Shown piece by piece: positions 15,981 to 24,436 of a stretch of 64,000 nt of DNA (within the stretch, counting starts at the first letter, position 1; each line of letters begins with the position of its first letter). The stretch spans positions 223,570 through 287,569 of the forward strand of contig NZ_BBUZ01000023.1 of NCBI RefSeq assembly GCF_001417735.1, read 5' to 3'. Origin of the DNA: Streptomyces sp. NBRC 110028 (GTDB lineage Bacteria > Actinomycetota > Actinomycetes > Streptomycetales > Streptomycetaceae). The notes under the pieces were generated by a model. That model ran no database searches. It saw only the letters and a list, made by a program, of their open reading frames with translations, and was not told where the DNA came from. A program made the translations under genes and the position numbers.

Positions 15981-17681
15981 TCAGAACCCGGCGGGCTCGG
16001 TGTAGACCCCCCACTCCTCGCGCAGCGCGTCGCAGATCTCGCCGAGCGTGGCCTCGGCGCGCACCGCCTCCAGCATCGGCTCGATCATGTTGGAGCCGTC
16101 CCGGGCGGCGGCCATCAGCGCCTTCAGCCCCTCGGCGACCTGGGCCTCGTCCCGCCCGGCCTTACGGGCCCCCAGGACCCGTACCTGCTCGCGCTCGACC
16201 TCGTGGCTGACCCGCAGGATCTCCAGGTCGCCGGTGACCGAGCCGTGGTGGCAGTTGACGCCGACGACCTTCTTGTCCCCCTTCTCCAGCGCCCGCTGGT
16301 AGGTGAAGGCGGACTCGGCGATCTCACCGGTGAACCAGCCGTCCTCGATGCCGCGCAGGATGCCGGAGGTGATCGGCCCGATGGGGTGCTGCCCGTCGGG
16401 GACGGCGCGGCGGCCGCGCTCCTTGATCTGCTCGAAGATCTTCTCGGCGTCGGCCTCGATCCGGTCGGTGAGCGCCTCGACGTACCAGGAACCGCCCAGC
16501 GGGTCGGCCACGTTGAGGATGCCGGTCTCCTCCATCAGCACCTGCTGGGTGCGCAGGGCGATCTCGGCGGCCTGCTCGCTGGGCAGCGCCAGGGTCTCGT
16601 CCAGGGCGTTGGTGTGCAGCGAGTTGGTGCCGCCGAGCACGGCGGACAGCGCCTCCACGGCGGTCCGCACGACGTTGTTGTACGGCTGCTGGGCGGTGAG
16701 CGAGACGCCGGCGGTCTGGGTGTGGAAGCGCAGCCACTGCGCCTTCTCGGACGTCGCCCCGTAGACGTCGCGCATCCAGCGGGCCCAGATGCGGCGGGCC
16801 GCCCGGAACTTGGCGATCTCCTCGAAGAAGTCGACGTGGGCGTCGAAGAAGAAGGACAGGCCCGGCGCGAAGGTGTTGACGTCCAGGCCGCGGGACAGGC
16901 CCAGTTCGACGTAGCCGAAGCCGTCGGCGAGGGTGTACGCCAGCTCCTGCGCGGCCGTCGCCCCGGCCTCGCGGATGTGGTAGCCGGAGACCGAGAGCGG
17001 CTTGTAGGCGGGGATGCCGCTCGCGCAGTGCTCCATCAGGTCGCCGATCAGCCGCAGATGGGGCTCGGGCGGGAACAGCCACTCCTTCTGCGCGATGTAC
17101 TCCTTGAAGATGTCGGTCTGCAGCGTGCCGTTGAGCACCGCCGGGTCCACGCCCTGGCGCTCGGCGGCGACCAGGTACATGCAGAAGACGGGGACGGCCG
17201 GGCCGCTGATCGTCATCGAGGTGGTGACGTCGCCGAGCGGGATGTCCTTGAACAGGACCTCCATGTCGGCCGCGGAGTCGATGGCGACACCGCAGTGGCC
17301 GACCTCGCCGAGCGAGCGCGGATCGTCGGAGTCGCGGCCCATGAGCGTCGGCATGTCGAAGGCGACCGAAAGACCGCCGCCACCCGCCTTGAGGATCATC
17401 TTGTAGCGCTCGTTGGTCTGCTCGGCGTTGCCGAAGCCCGCGAACTGGCGGATGGTCCAGGCGCGGCCGCGGTAGCCGGTGGCGTAGAGGCCGCGGGTGT
17501 ACGGGAACTCCCCGGGCCAGCCGATGCGCTCGAATCCCTCGACCGTGTCACCCGGCGCCGGCCCGTAGACCGGCTCGACCGGGTCCCCGGACAGGGTCGT
17601 GAAGTCCGCGTCGCGCTTGCGCGCCGCGTCGTACCGGGCCTGCCAGCGACGGCGGCCTGCCTCAATGCCTTCGGCGTCCAT
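15981..17681 (-). CDS. icmA: Isobutyryl-CoA mutase large subunit
   Basis: 566 residues, exactly the length known for IcmA. The B12-dependent enzyme interconverts isobutyryl-CoA and n-butyryl-CoA, linking valine catabolism and polyketide precursors. The substrate-defining residues are those of isobutyryl-CoA mutase: Phe80 in TIRQFAGFG (Tyr in methylmalonyl-CoA mutase) and Gln198 in [12 protein letters not shown] (Arg in the latter). The TIM-barrel domain fills the chain; there is no C-terminal B12-binding domain, so a separate IcmB subunit must exist elsewhere. The likely chaperone MeaB is at 24437. The ATG may be leaderless: a TAGTAA -10-like box lies just upstream and overlaps a near-perfect palindrome. 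Confidence 0.95.
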   Translation of the reverse strand: MDAEGIEAGRRRWQARYDAARKRDADFTTLSGDPVEPVYGPAPGDTVEGFERIGWPGEFPYTRGLYATGYRGRAWTIRQFAGFGNAEQTNERYKMILKAGGGGLSVAFDMPTLMGRDSDDPRSLGEVGHCGVAIDSAADMEVLFKDIPLGDVTTSMTISGPAVPVFCMYLVAAERQGVDPAVLNGTLQTDIFKEYIAQKEWLFPPEPHLRLIGDLMEHCASGIPAYKPLSVSGYHIREAGATAAQELAYTLADGFGYVELGLSRGLDVNTFAPGLSFFFDAHVDFFEEIAKFRAARRIWARWMRDVYGATSEKAQWLRFHTQTAGVSLTAQQPYNNVVRTAVEALSAVLGGTNSLHTNALDETLALPSEQAAEIALRTQQVLMEETGILNVADPLGGSWYVEALTDRIEADAEKIFEQIKERGRRAVPDGQHPIGPITSGILRGIEDGWFTGEIAESAFTYQRALEKGDKKVVGVNCHHGSVTGDLEILRVSHEVEREQVRVLGARKAGRDEAQVAEGLKALMAAARDGSNMIEPMLEAVRAEATLGEICDALREEWGVYTEPAGF

Positions 17682-17690
17682 GTGTCAAAT

Positions 17691-17710
17691 TTACTAGGAC
17701 GTCCAAGTAA
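17691..17710. promoter_or_regulatory. Palindrome overlapping the icmA promoter
   Basis: TTACTAGGACGTCCAAGTAA is palindromic except for one base pair. It ends 9 bp before the icmA ATG and covers a probable -10 box (TAGTAA on the minus strand, with TCGACA about 15 bp further up as -35). A protein bound here would block transcription. The TTACT/AGTAA arms recall those at 13609 but with a 10-bp spacer. Confidence 0.55.
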
Positions 17711-17782
17711 TTGTCGATGGCTGACGGCACCGGACGGGCCGACCGGGTGAGCGATCGGCCCGTTGTCACAGGTCAGAGCGGT

Positions 17783-18121
17783 TCAGGCCTTCGCGGTCTG
17801 CGGCGCGGCGCCGCTGACGAGCGGCTCCAGCTCGCGGGAGACCTTGCGCTCGACGAAGAACGCCGCGGTCGGGATGGTGCCCGCGAGCAGCACCCAGGCC
17901 AGCTTGCCGAACGGCCACTTCGCCTTGGAGCCCATGTCGAAGGCGAAGACCAGGTAGAGGACGTACAGCCAGCCGTGCGCGATGCCGACGACGCTGGTGA
18001 ACCCGGCCGCGCCGTCCACGTCCAGCAGATACTTGGCGATCACGCCGAGCGTCAGCAGGATCAGCAGCACACCGGTGATGTAGGCCATGGTCCGGTAGCG
18101 GGTCAGGACGCTTCGTTTCAT
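17783..18121 (-). CDS. DUF3817 integral membrane protein (paralogue 1)
   Basis: 112 residues with three hydrophobic segments: TMAYITGVLLILLTLGVIA, SVVGIAHGWLYVLYLVFAF and KLAWVLLAGTIPTAAFFVE. The GxxHGWLYxxYLxF and PTxxFFxE motifs identify the DUF3817 family. The function is unknown. A second DUF3817 gene lies at 19311-19655, with a MarR gene between them. It is 52 bp downstream of the MarR gene on the same strand and probably co-transcribed. Confidence 0.88.
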   Translation of the reverse strand: MKRSVLTRYRTMAYITGVLLILLTLGVIAKYLLDVDGAAGFTSVVGIAHGWLYVLYLVFAFDMGSKAKWPFGKLAWVLLAGTIPTAAFFVERKVSRELEPLVSGAAPQTAKA

Positions 18122-18173
18122 GCGGTTGAGCGTAACCGCCCGTTCCGGGGCGATCTTCGCCGCCCCCGACCCC

Positions 18174-18683
18174 TCACTCGCCTTCGAAGTCCTGGGCGGC
18201 GATCCGCAGCGGGCGCAGCATGCGGAAGATCTCCCCGCACTCCTCGGCGTCGTACACCCCGAGCCCGAAGTCCATCGCCATCAGGTCGCGGGTGGCCGAC
18301 TCGACCACCTCGCGGCCCTGGTCGGTGATGGTGGCCAGGGTGCCGCGGCCGTCGGCCGGATTGGGGCGCTTGGCGACCAGACCCGACTTGACCAGGCGGT
18401 CCACCGTGTTGGTGACCGAGGTCGGATGCACCATCAGCCGCTCGCCGATCTTGGACATCGGCAGCTCACCGGATTTGGAGAAGGTGAGCAGCACCAGCGC
18501 CTCATAGCGCGCGAAGGTCAGTCCATAGGGCTTGACCACCGCGTCGACCTGGCCGAGCAGGATCTGCTGGGCCCGCATGATCGAGGTGATCGCGGCCATC
18601 GACGGCACGGACCCCCATCGCTGCTTCCAGCGCTCGTCGGCGCGGGCGATGGGGTCGAACGGAAGGCTGAGCGGCTTCGGCAC
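18174..18683 (-). CDS. MarR-family transcriptional regulator
   Basis: 169 residues. The winged helix (about 50-130) shows YGLTFARYEALVLLTFSKSGELPMSKIGERLMVHPTSVTNTVDRLVKSGLVAKRPNPADGR, including the wing Asp-Gly-Arg. Dimerisation helices lie at both ends. The GTG start at 18683 is supported by the typical leader length. It precedes DUF3817 paralogue 1 and may regulate it. The upstream 40 bp holds the palindromic ACCGGCCGGT, a possible autoregulatory site. The ligand is unknown. Confidence 0.93.
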   Translation of the reverse strand: MPKPLSLPFDPIARADERWKQRWGSVPSMAAITSIMRAQQILLGQVDAVVKPYGLTFARYEALVLLTFSKSGELPMSKIGERLMVHPTSVTNTVDRLVKSGLVAKRPNPADGRGTLATITDQGREVVESATRDLMAMDFGLGVYDAEECGEIFRMLRPLRIAAQDFEGE

Positions 18684-19020
18684 GGTACCGACCCTACCGG
18701 CCGGTCATATCGCGGTCAGCCCGGTCTCACCCCTCGAACCGGGGGTCCTGCCCGCCCCAGCACACCGTGCGCCGCACCTCCAGCGCGGCCAGGAGCGAGC
18801 ACAGCGCGCCGACGCCGCCCGCCGGCACGCCCACCGGCAACGTCAGCCGGCCCGACCGCGCGGCCCCGACAGGGCCCCCGCCGGCACCTCGCGGCGGTCG
18901 GCGAACAGCCGCCGGACGGCCGCGCGGCGACTCCCCGAGCAGCGCCCCGCCGCCGCCCCGGACCCTGAGGTTGTCGTCATGCCCTGCCCGCGCGGGCGGC
19001 CCGGCTCCAGAGGACCGGCG
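18684..19020. other. Gap of about 340 bp, possible decayed short gene
   Basis: No confident gene. On the minus strand an ATG near 18980 opens a 45-codon frame without a family-like sequence. In another frame a stretch ends at about 18730 and reads RLTLPVGVPAGGVGALCSL followed by LAALEVRRTVCWGGQDP. That has the composition of a real small protein, but no credible start is in frame, so it may be a frameshifted remnant. Confidence 0.35.
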
Positions 19021-19314
19021 CTACGCCGAGAGGTAGCGCTCCACCGTGTCCACCTTCTGGTTGAGGCCGTCCGTCACGCCCTGGCGGATGTCGGCCTTCA
19101 GGACGACGGAGACGCGCGGGGCACGCGCCTCCACCGCCGCCACGGCGCGCTTGACCACGGCCATGACCTCGTCCCAGTCACCCTCGATCGAGGTGAACAT
19201 CGCGTCCGTGCGGTTCGGCAGGCCCGACTCGCGGACCACCCGCACCGCGTCCGCGACGTACTCCCCCACGTCCTCACCGACGCCCAGCGGGGTCACCGAG
19301 AAGGCGACGATCAT
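19021..19314 (-). CDS. MTH1187/YkoF-type thiamine-binding domain protein
   Basis: 97 residues, starting [32 protein letters not shown] and containing [24 protein letters not shown], the MTH1187 (DUF77) signature. These small ferredoxin-fold proteins assemble into tetramers and bind thiamine-like or other small ligands; the physiological role is unsettled. The ATG overlaps the stop of the upstream DUF3817 gene (ATGA), so the two are translationally coupled. Confidence 0.88.
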   Translation of the reverse strand: MIVAFSVTPLGVGEDVGEYVADAVRVVRESGLPNRTDAMFTSIEGDWDEVMAVVKRAVAAVEARAPRVSVVLKADIRQGVTDGLNQKVDTVERYLSA

Positions 19315-19655
19315 ACGTTGACCACGCCCTCGCGGCGGGCCCGGGCCGCGATCACACCGGCCTCGGCCTCGCGCTTGAGCTTGCGCTCGGCGAAGAAGCC
19401 GCCGGTGGGCAGGACGGAGAGGACGAAGTAGAGCGCGGCGGTCTGCCAGCCCCACTTGGTCTTGTTCCAGGCGTCCGCCCAGAAGACCACGTAGAGGATG
19501 AAGAGGACGCCGTGCACCATGCCCATCACCGGCACCGCGTTGAAGTCCGTCGTGCGCTTGAGCACCGAGCAGACGAGCAGCAGCAGGAAGGACACGGCCT
19601 CGGGCGCGGAGACCAGGCGGAGCCGGCGCAGCGCGGTGGCGGTCTTGAAGTCCAC
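19311..19655 (-). CDS. DUF3817 integral membrane protein (paralogue 2)
   Basis: 114 residues with the same three-helix plan and motifs as paralogue 1: [36 protein letters not shown] and [24 protein letters not shown] Lys/Arg/Glu-rich cytoplasmic end follows. It overlaps the thiamine-binding-domain gene by 4 nt. The upstream region (19656-19791) is relatively AT-rich and is shared divergently with the first AIM24 gene. Confidence 0.88.
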   Translation of the reverse strand: MDFKTATALRRLRLVSAPEAVSFLLLLVCSVLKRTTDFNAVPVMGMVHGVLFILYVVFWADAWNKTKWGWQTAALYFVLSVLPTGGFFAERKLKREAEAGVIAARARREGVVNV

Positions 19656-19791
19656 GAGAGCACCTTCGCATGAGGAGACACGGACAACGGATCGGAACAG
19701 GCGCTTGTGAAGCCATGCACAAGCGCTCCTATTGTCGCAGCCTCACCCGCGATCATTTCTCCAGGGTGGCGGGACCGATACCGTCGGCTCC

Positions 19792-20430
19792 GTGGCTCAC
19801 TTTCGGCTCCAGGGATCCAGGGTGCTCGCCGTCGACCTGACCGGCGACTCCGTGAAGGCGAAGAACGGCGCGATGGTCGCGTACGAGGGGGACATGACCT
19901 TCAAGAAGAGGACGGGCGGCGGTGAGGGGCTGCGCGGCATGGTGACGCGGCGGCTCACCGGCGAGCAGATGGAGGTCATGGAGGTGAAGGGGCACGGCAC
20001 GTGCTACTTCGCCGACCGGGCGAGCGAGATCAACCTGGTGTCGCTGCACGGCGAGAAGCTGTACGTGGAGTCCGGGAACCTGCTGTGCACGGACGCGGCG
20101 CTGCGCACCGGCACCTCCTTCACCGGGCTGCGCGGCTCCGCCCAGGGGAACGGGCTGTTCACCACGACCGTGGAGGGCACCGGCCAGGCGGCGATCGTCT
20201 CGGACGGCACGGCGATCGTGCTGCGCGTCACCCCGCGGACCCCGCTCCAGGTCGACCCGGGCGCGTACGTCGCCCACACCGGCGACCTCCGGCAGCACTT
20301 CCAGTCGGGCGTGAACTTCCGCGCGCTGATAGGCGAGAGCGGGGGCGAGGCCTTCCAGATCCGCTTCGAGGGCGAGGGACTGGTGTACGTGCAGCCCAGC
20401 GAGCGCGACACGATCGGGGGCGAGGTCTGA
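19792..20430 (+). CDS. AIM24-family protein 1
   Basis: 212 residues from GTG 19792; the frame is open 60 bases further up, but that extension is not family-like. Conserved elements are KNGAMVAYEGDMTFKKRTGGG, ATG-like GHGTCYFADRA, LYVESGNLLCTDAAL, and the C-terminal VDPGAYVAHTGDL and GEAFQIRFEGEGLVYVQPSE. These define the AIM24 (DUF124) double beta-sandwich fold, which resembles the TRAP protein. It is cytoplasmic with no signal peptide. It is first of three tandem paralogues and its stop overlaps the next start (TGATG). Confidence 0.87.
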   Translation: MAHFRLQGSRVLAVDLTGDSVKAKNGAMVAYEGDMTFKKRTGGGEGLRGMVTRRLTGEQMEVMEVKGHGTCYFADRASEINLVSLHGEKLYVESGNLLCTDAALRTGTSFTGLRGSAQGNGLFTTTVEGTGQAAIVSDGTAIVLRVTPRTPLQVDPGAYVAHTGDLRQHFQSGVNFRALIGESGGEAFQIRFEGEGLVYVQPSERDTIGGEV

Positions 20431-21080
20431 TGCCGTTCACCACGCTCACCTCCCGCATGGTGGAGGCCCAGGTGACGCCGGGGCAGACGCTGTTCAGCCA
20501 GCGCGGCGCGATGCTGGCGTACCGCGGCCAGGTGCGGTTCACCCCCAGCATCACCGGAGGCCAGGGCGGCGTGATGGGCATGATCGGGCGGCGGGTGGCC
20601 AACGAGGCGACGCCGCTGATGACCATAGAGGGCCAGGGCACCGTGATGTTCGGCCACGGCGGCCACCATGTGCACGTGATCGACCTGGCCGGCGACACGC
20701 TGTACGTGGAGTCGGACCGGCTGCTGGCGTTCGACGGCTCGCTGCGCCAGGGCACGATGTTCCTGGGGTCGCAGGGCGGGGTGATGGGCCTGGTGCGCGG
20801 CCAGGTGACCGGGCAGGGGCTGTTCACCACCACCCTGGAGGGGCGGGGTTCGGCGGCGGTGATGGCGCACGGCGGGGTGATCGAGCTGCCGATCCAGCCG
20901 GGCCGTCCGGTCCATGTCGATCCGCAGGCCTATGTAGCCCACCGGGGTGATGTTCGCAATAAGCTCTCGACGGCCCTCGGCTGGCGCGACATGGTGGGCC
21001 GCGGCTCGGGGGAGGCCTTCCAACTGGAGCTGTCCGGCACCGGCACGGTCTACGTCCAGGCATCGGAGGAGAAGCTTTGA
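20430..21080 (+). CDS. AIM24-family protein 2
   Basis: 216 residues from ATG 20430, overlapping the previous stop by one base. The sequence is Gly-rich and closest to AIM24 proper: VTPGQTLFSQRGAMLAYRGQV, GGQGGVMGMIGRRVANEATPL, DTLYVESDRLLAFDGSL and VHVDPQAYVAHRGDVRNKL. All key beta-sandwich motifs of paralogue 1 are present, but identity is only moderate, so the duplication is old. Function unknown; in yeast the namesake affects mitochondrial inner-membrane organisation. Confidence 0.87.
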   Translation: MPFTTLTSRMVEAQVTPGQTLFSQRGAMLAYRGQVRFTPSITGGQGGVMGMIGRRVANEATPLMTIEGQGTVMFGHGGHHVHVIDLAGDTLYVESDRLLAFDGSLRQGTMFLGSQGGVMGLVRGQVTGQGLFTTTLEGRGSAAVMAHGGVIELPIQPGRPVHVDPQAYVAHRGDVRNKLSTALGWRDMVGRGSGEAFQLELSGTGTVYVQASEEKL

Positions 21081-21757
21081 ACGGCCCCGTCATCCACGAC
21101 GCGTACACGCTGCCCGCCGACGACAACGTCAATCCGTTCGCCTTCAGCGTGGAGCTGGACGGGCAGTGGTTCCTGCAGAAGGGGAAGATGGTCGCCTACT
21201 ACGGGCAGATCGGCTTCCAGGGGATCGGGCTCGGCCGGCTCGACCGGCTCGTCGCGGGCAGCTTCCACTCGCCCCTGCACGCCGCCGAGTGGGTGGTGGC
21301 CGAGGGCAAGGGCAAGATGGTGCTCGCGGACCGCGCCTTCGACGTCAACTCCTATGACCTGGACGAGGGGAACCTGACCATCCGGTCGGGCAATCTGCTC
21401 GCCTTCCAGCCGTCGCTGGCGCTGAAGCAGTCGATCGTGCCGGGGTTCCTGACGCTCATCGGGACGGGGAAGTTCGTGGCGGCGTCCAACGGACCCGTGG
21501 TCTTCATGGAGCCGCCGATCCGGGTCGATCCGCAGGCGCTGGTGGGCTGGGCGGACTGCCCCACGCCCAACCACCACTACGACCACGAGTATCTGCGCGG
21601 GGTCATGGGCGGCATCCGGGCGCACACCGGACTCGGGGGCACATCGGGTGAGGAGCACCAGTTCGAGTTCGTGGGCGCCGGGACCGTGCTGCTGCAGTCC
21701 ACGGAGGAGCTGATGGCGGAGATAGCCGTCGGCGAGACAGGGGGTACCGGTTCGTGA
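21077..21757 (+). CDS. AIM24-family protein 3 (TTG start)
   Basis: 226 residues from TTG 21077. The start is supported by GGAGGAG about 8 bases upstream and by the TTGA overlap with the preceding stop. The most divergent of the three, it has DNVNPFAFSVELDGQWFLQKGKMVAYYGQIGF, YDLDEGNLTIRSGNLLAFQPSL, IRVDPQALVGWAD and SGEEHQFEFVGAGTVLLQSTEE. It retains the AIM24 fold signature and has a His-rich insert (NHHYDHEYL). The three genes are translationally coupled, which suggests a hetero-oligomer. Confidence 0.86.
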   Translation: MNGPVIHDAYTLPADDNVNPFAFSVELDGQWFLQKGKMVAYYGQIGFQGIGLGRLDRLVAGSFHSPLHAAEWVVAEGKGKMVLADRAFDVNSYDLDEGNLTIRSGNLLAFQPSLALKQSIVPGFLTLIGTGKFVAASNGPVVFMEPPIRVDPQALVGWADCPTPNHHYDHEYLRGVMGGIRAHTGLGGTSGEEHQFEFVGAGTVLLQSTEELMAEIAVGETGGTGS

Positions 21758-21816
21758 GCGCGAGGACGCGGAGTGTAACGTCGAACAGGTGACCTCTAGT
21801 CCGAGACATCCATTGG

Positions 21817-21844
21817 TTCGGAATTCAACTTCTATAGGTAGAAT
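21817..21844 (+). promoter_or_regulatory. Probable absC-like promoter
   Basis: TTCGGA (21817-21822) and TAGAAT (21839-21844) are spaced 16 bp apart in an AT-rich island unlike the flanks. The -10 box lies 7 bp before the ATG at 21852, and no ribosome site is visible, so the message is probably leaderless. Confidence 0.4.
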
Positions 21845-21851
21845 ACATCCC

Positions 21852-22328
21852 ATGGAGACCGAGAACGGCACGCACTGGCTCAGCGACGAGGAACAGCGCG
21901 CCTGGCGCACCCACCTGGACGTCAGCCGGCTGCTGACCTACCAGCTCGAACGGGACCTCCAGCCGTTCGGCCTGACCATGAACGACTACGAGATCCTGGT
22001 CAACCTCTCGGAGTCGGAAGAGCGCCGGATGCGGATGAGCGACCTCGCCTCCGCCACCCTGCAGTCCAAGAGCCGTCTCTCCCATCAGATCACCCGGATG
22101 GAGAACGCCGGGCTGGTCCGCCGCGAGAACTGCGAATCCGACCGGCGCGGGCTGTACGCCGTCCTCACCGAGCACGGCTGGGACACCATGCGCAAGGTCG
22201 CGCCCCATCATGTCGAATCGGTGCGCAAGCACTTCATCGACCTGCTCGCCCCGGCGGACCTGGAGTCGCTGTACGGGGCGCTGGTGCCCGTGGCCGACCA
22301 TCTCCGCGCCGAGCGCGGCCGGGTCTAG
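21852..22328 (+). CDS. absC: MarR-family regulator, AbsC-like
   Basis: 158 residues from ATG 21852, the length I recall for S. coelicolor AbsC, and in the same neighbourhood (AIM24 genes on one side, RapA genes on the other). It has a MarR winged helix (about 40-125): FGLTMNDYEILVNLSESEERRMRMSDLASATLQSKSRLSHQITRMENAGLVRRENCESDRRG. AbsC represses zincophore and controls antibiotic synthesis, sensing zinc; here Cys114, His23 and the C-terminal His residues are possible ligands. The stop codon overlaps the convergent rapA2 stop in a TCTAGA sequence. MarR membership is certain; the AbsC name rests on synteny and length. Confidence 0.85.
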   Translation: METENGTHWLSDEEQRAWRTHLDVSRLLTYQLERDLQPFGLTMNDYEILVNLSESEERRMRMSDLASATLQSKSRLSHQITRMENAGLVRRENCESDRRGLYAVLTEHGWDTMRKVAPHHVESVRKHFIDLLAPADLESLYGALVPVADHLRAERGRV

Positions 22329-23725
22329 ACCGCCGGAGCCTCAGCCGCGAGCGGCAGCCGCACCTCGAACAGTGCGCCGCCGCCCGGCGCCTCACCCACG
22401 GTCAGCGTGCCGCCGTGCCGCAGCACCACGTCCCGCGCGATGGCGAGGCCGAGCCCGGCCCCGCCGTCGTCGCGGCTGCGGGCGTCGTCGAGCCGTACGA
22501 ACCGCTCGAAGATCCGCTCCCGTTCGGCCTCCGGCACCCCGGCGCCGTCGTCGGCGACCGCGACCACGCCCTCGGCGCCGTCCGCCCGCACCGACACCCG
22601 CACCTCGCCGCGCGCGTGCCGCTGCGCGTTGTCGACCAGGTTGCCCAGCACCTGGGTGAGCTGCCCGCGCGAGCCCGTGGCGGCCACCTCCGCCAGGTCG
22701 GTGCGCACCGGCACCCGGTCCCCGGTCCGCTGCTCCACCGTCTGGCGCACCAGCGTGTCCAGGGCCACCCTGCCGTCCCCCCGGGGCCGCTCCCCCGCGT
22801 CCAGCCGGGCCAGCAGCAGCAGATCGGCCGCCAGCCGCTGGAGCCGCACCACGTCCTCGACCGCGCCCGGCAGATCCAGCAGTTCGGGGTGGGCCACACC
22901 CACCTCCAGCTGGGTACGGAGCGAGGCCACCGGGGAGCGCAGCTCGTGCGAGGCGTCGGCCACGAACGCCCGCTGCCGCTCCACCGACGCCTCCAGCGCG
23001 GTCAGCGTCTCGTTGGTCGTCCGGGCCAGCCGCGCCACCTCGTCGTGCGAGCCGGGCTCGGGCACCCGCCGGGACAGATCCGTGCTCGCCGTGATCGCGG
23101 CCATCTCCCGCCGGATCCCCTCCACCGGCCGCAGCGCGCGCCGCGTCACCAGCCAGGTCACGGCGGCCACCACGAGCAGCAGCAGCGGCAGCCCGATCAG
23201 CATCGCCCGCCCCACCGTGCCGACCGCGTCGCGCTGGGTGGCCAGCGGCGCGCCCGCGTAGACGGTGACGTCCCCGCCGTGCGGGTCGGTGGCCTCCACG
23301 GCCGCCCAGCGGTAGTCGGCGGTGGTGCCGTCGATCCGGGCGGAGCCGTCGGCGTACCGCACGTCCCCGTCGACCTCGCCCTCCTCGCGCTCGCTGTCCG
23401 GCGGCACGGACACCGCACGCACCGACGGGCTGCCCGTCCCCGTCACGGCCTGAAGATCCTCGCTGACCGCCCGCACCCGGTGCTCGTCGTCGACCACCTG
23501 CACCGGGGTGTCGTCGTCCAGGTCCAGGGCGCGGTAGCCGGTCCCTGCGGCTATCTTCGAGGCCACCCCGCGCGCCTCCACCTGGGCGTGCAGCCCGGCC
23601 TGGTCCGCCAGGTTGCCGCGCAGCACCTGGAGCACCGCGAGCCCCGCGGCCACCAGCGCCACGGCCACCACCACGGTCGCGCCGAGCGCGGCCCGCGCCC
23701 GTACCGAACCGAACGCCCTACGCAC
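22325..23725 (-). CDS. rapA2: Sensor histidine kinase, RapA2-like
   Basis: 466 residues from GTG 23725. First membrane helix at about 10-32 (AALGATVVVAVALVAAGLAVL), an extracytoplasmic sensor of about 130 residues, a second helix (AMLIGLPLLLLVVAAVTWLV), HAMP, then HisKA with the H-box FVADASHELRSPVASL. The HATPase follows: N-box GNLVDNAQRHA, G1 VADDGAGVPEAERERIFERF, G2 GGAGLGLAIA. The start overlaps the response-regulator stop by 8 nt. By synteny it corresponds to the RapA1/A2 system that affects actinorhodin and type I polyketide production in S. coelicolor; the signal is unknown. Confidence 0.88.
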   Translation of the reverse strand: MRRAFGSVRARAALGATVVVAVALVAAGLAVLQVLRGNLADQAGLHAQVEARGVASKIAAGTGYRALDLDDDTPVQVVDDEHRVRAVSEDLQAVTGTGSPSVRAVSVPPDSEREEGEVDGDVRYADGSARIDGTTADYRWAAVEATDPHGGDVTVYAGAPLATQRDAVGTVGRAMLIGLPLLLLVVAAVTWLVTRRALRPVEGIRREMAAITASTDLSRRVPEPGSHDEVARLARTTNETLTALEASVERQRAFVADASHELRSPVASLRTQLEVGVAHPELLDLPGAVEDVVRLQRLAADLLLLARLDAGERPRGDGRVALDTLVRQTVEQRTGDRVPVRTDLAEVAATGSRGQLTQVLGNLVDNAQRHARGEVRVSVRADGAEGVVAVADDGAGVPEAERERIFERFVRLDDARSRDDGGAGLGLAIARDVVLRHGGTLTVGEAPGGGALFEVRLPLAAEAPAV

Positions 23726-24374
23726 GGAGCCGGTACCCCGCTCCCCGCACGGTCTCGATGAACCCGGGCCCCAGCTTGCGGCGCAGCGTGCTCACATACA
23801 CCTCGACGATGTTGGGGTCGCCGTCGTACGCGAAGTCCCAGACGTGCTCCAGGATGTCCGCCTTGGAGCAGACGTCCCCGCCGTTCGCCGCCAGGTGCTC
23901 CAGCACCGAGAACTCCTTGGCGGTCAGGGACACCTCGTCCCCGTCCCGCTCCACCCGGCGCGCGCCCCGGTCCACCGTGAGCGCCCCCACCCGCACCACG
24001 GGCGAGGCCCCGGCGCCGCGCCGCCGCAGCAGCGCCCGGATGCGGGCGACCAGCACGACATACGAGAACGGCTTGGTCAGATAGTCGTCGGCACCGGTGT
24101 CCAGGCCCTCCGCCTCGTCGTACTCGCCGTCCTTCGCCGTGAGCATCAGGATCGGCACCTCGCTCCCGGCCGCCCGCAGGGCGCCGCAGACGCGGTAGCC
24201 GTTCAGCCCCGGCAGCATGATGTCGAGGACGATCAGGTCGTACGTGCCCTCCTGGGCCCGGTGCAGCCCTTCCCGTCCGTCGTGCACCACATCCACCGCG
24301 AACCCCTCGGCCCGCAGTCCCTTGGCGAGCGACAGGGCGAGCCGCCGCTCGTCCTCCACGATCAGCAAACGCAT
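23718..24374 (-). CDS. rapA1: OmpR/PhoB-family response regulator, RapA1-like
   Basis: 218 residues from ATG 24374. Receiver domain (1-120): acidic pair in VEDE, phospho-acceptor Asp51 in LIVLDIMLPG, Thr in MLTAKDG and Lys in YLTKPF. The C-terminal winged helix (about 130-218) shows VSLTAKEFSVLEHLAANGGDVCSKADILEHVWDF and VYVSTLRRKLG. It is coupled to the downstream kinase by an 8-nt overlap. No strong ribosome site is visible, and a perfect 14-bp hairpin lies 15 bp upstream of the start. That hairpin could end meaB transcription or be a binding site. Confidence 0.9.
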   Translation of the reverse strand: MRLLIVEDERRLALSLAKGLRAEGFAVDVVHDGREGLHRAQEGTYDLIVLDIMLPGLNGYRVCGALRAAGSEVPILMLTAKDGEYDEAEGLDTGADDYLTKPFSYVVLVARIRALLRRRGAGASPVVRVGALTVDRGARRVERDGDEVSLTAKEFSVLEHLAANGGDVCSKADILEHVWDFAYDGDPNIVEVYVSTLRRKLGPGFIETVRGAGYRLRA

Positions 24375-24389
24375 GGGGTCAGCGTCGCA

Positions 24390-24421
24390 GAGCCCACCTG
24401 AAGGATTCTTCAGGTGGGCTC
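24390..24421 (-). terminator. Perfect 14-bp hairpin between meaB and rapA1
   Basis: GAGCCCACCTGAAG (24390-24403) pairs perfectly with CTTCAGGTGGGCTC (24408-24421), loop GATT. It follows the meaB stop by 15 bp and so probably terminates meaB. It also ends only 15 bp before the rapA1 start codon, so it may influence rapA1 expression. Its centre CTGAAG-GATT-CTTCAG is itself a candidate operator. Confidence 0.65.
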
Positions 24422-24436
24422 CGGGACGCGGCTTCG

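Noticed and set aside
15981..17681. Methylmalonyl-CoA mutase instead of isobutyryl-CoA mutase
   Set aside because: Phe80 and Gln198 are the isobutyryl-CoA mutase residues, the length is exactly 566, and no C-terminal B12 domain is present.
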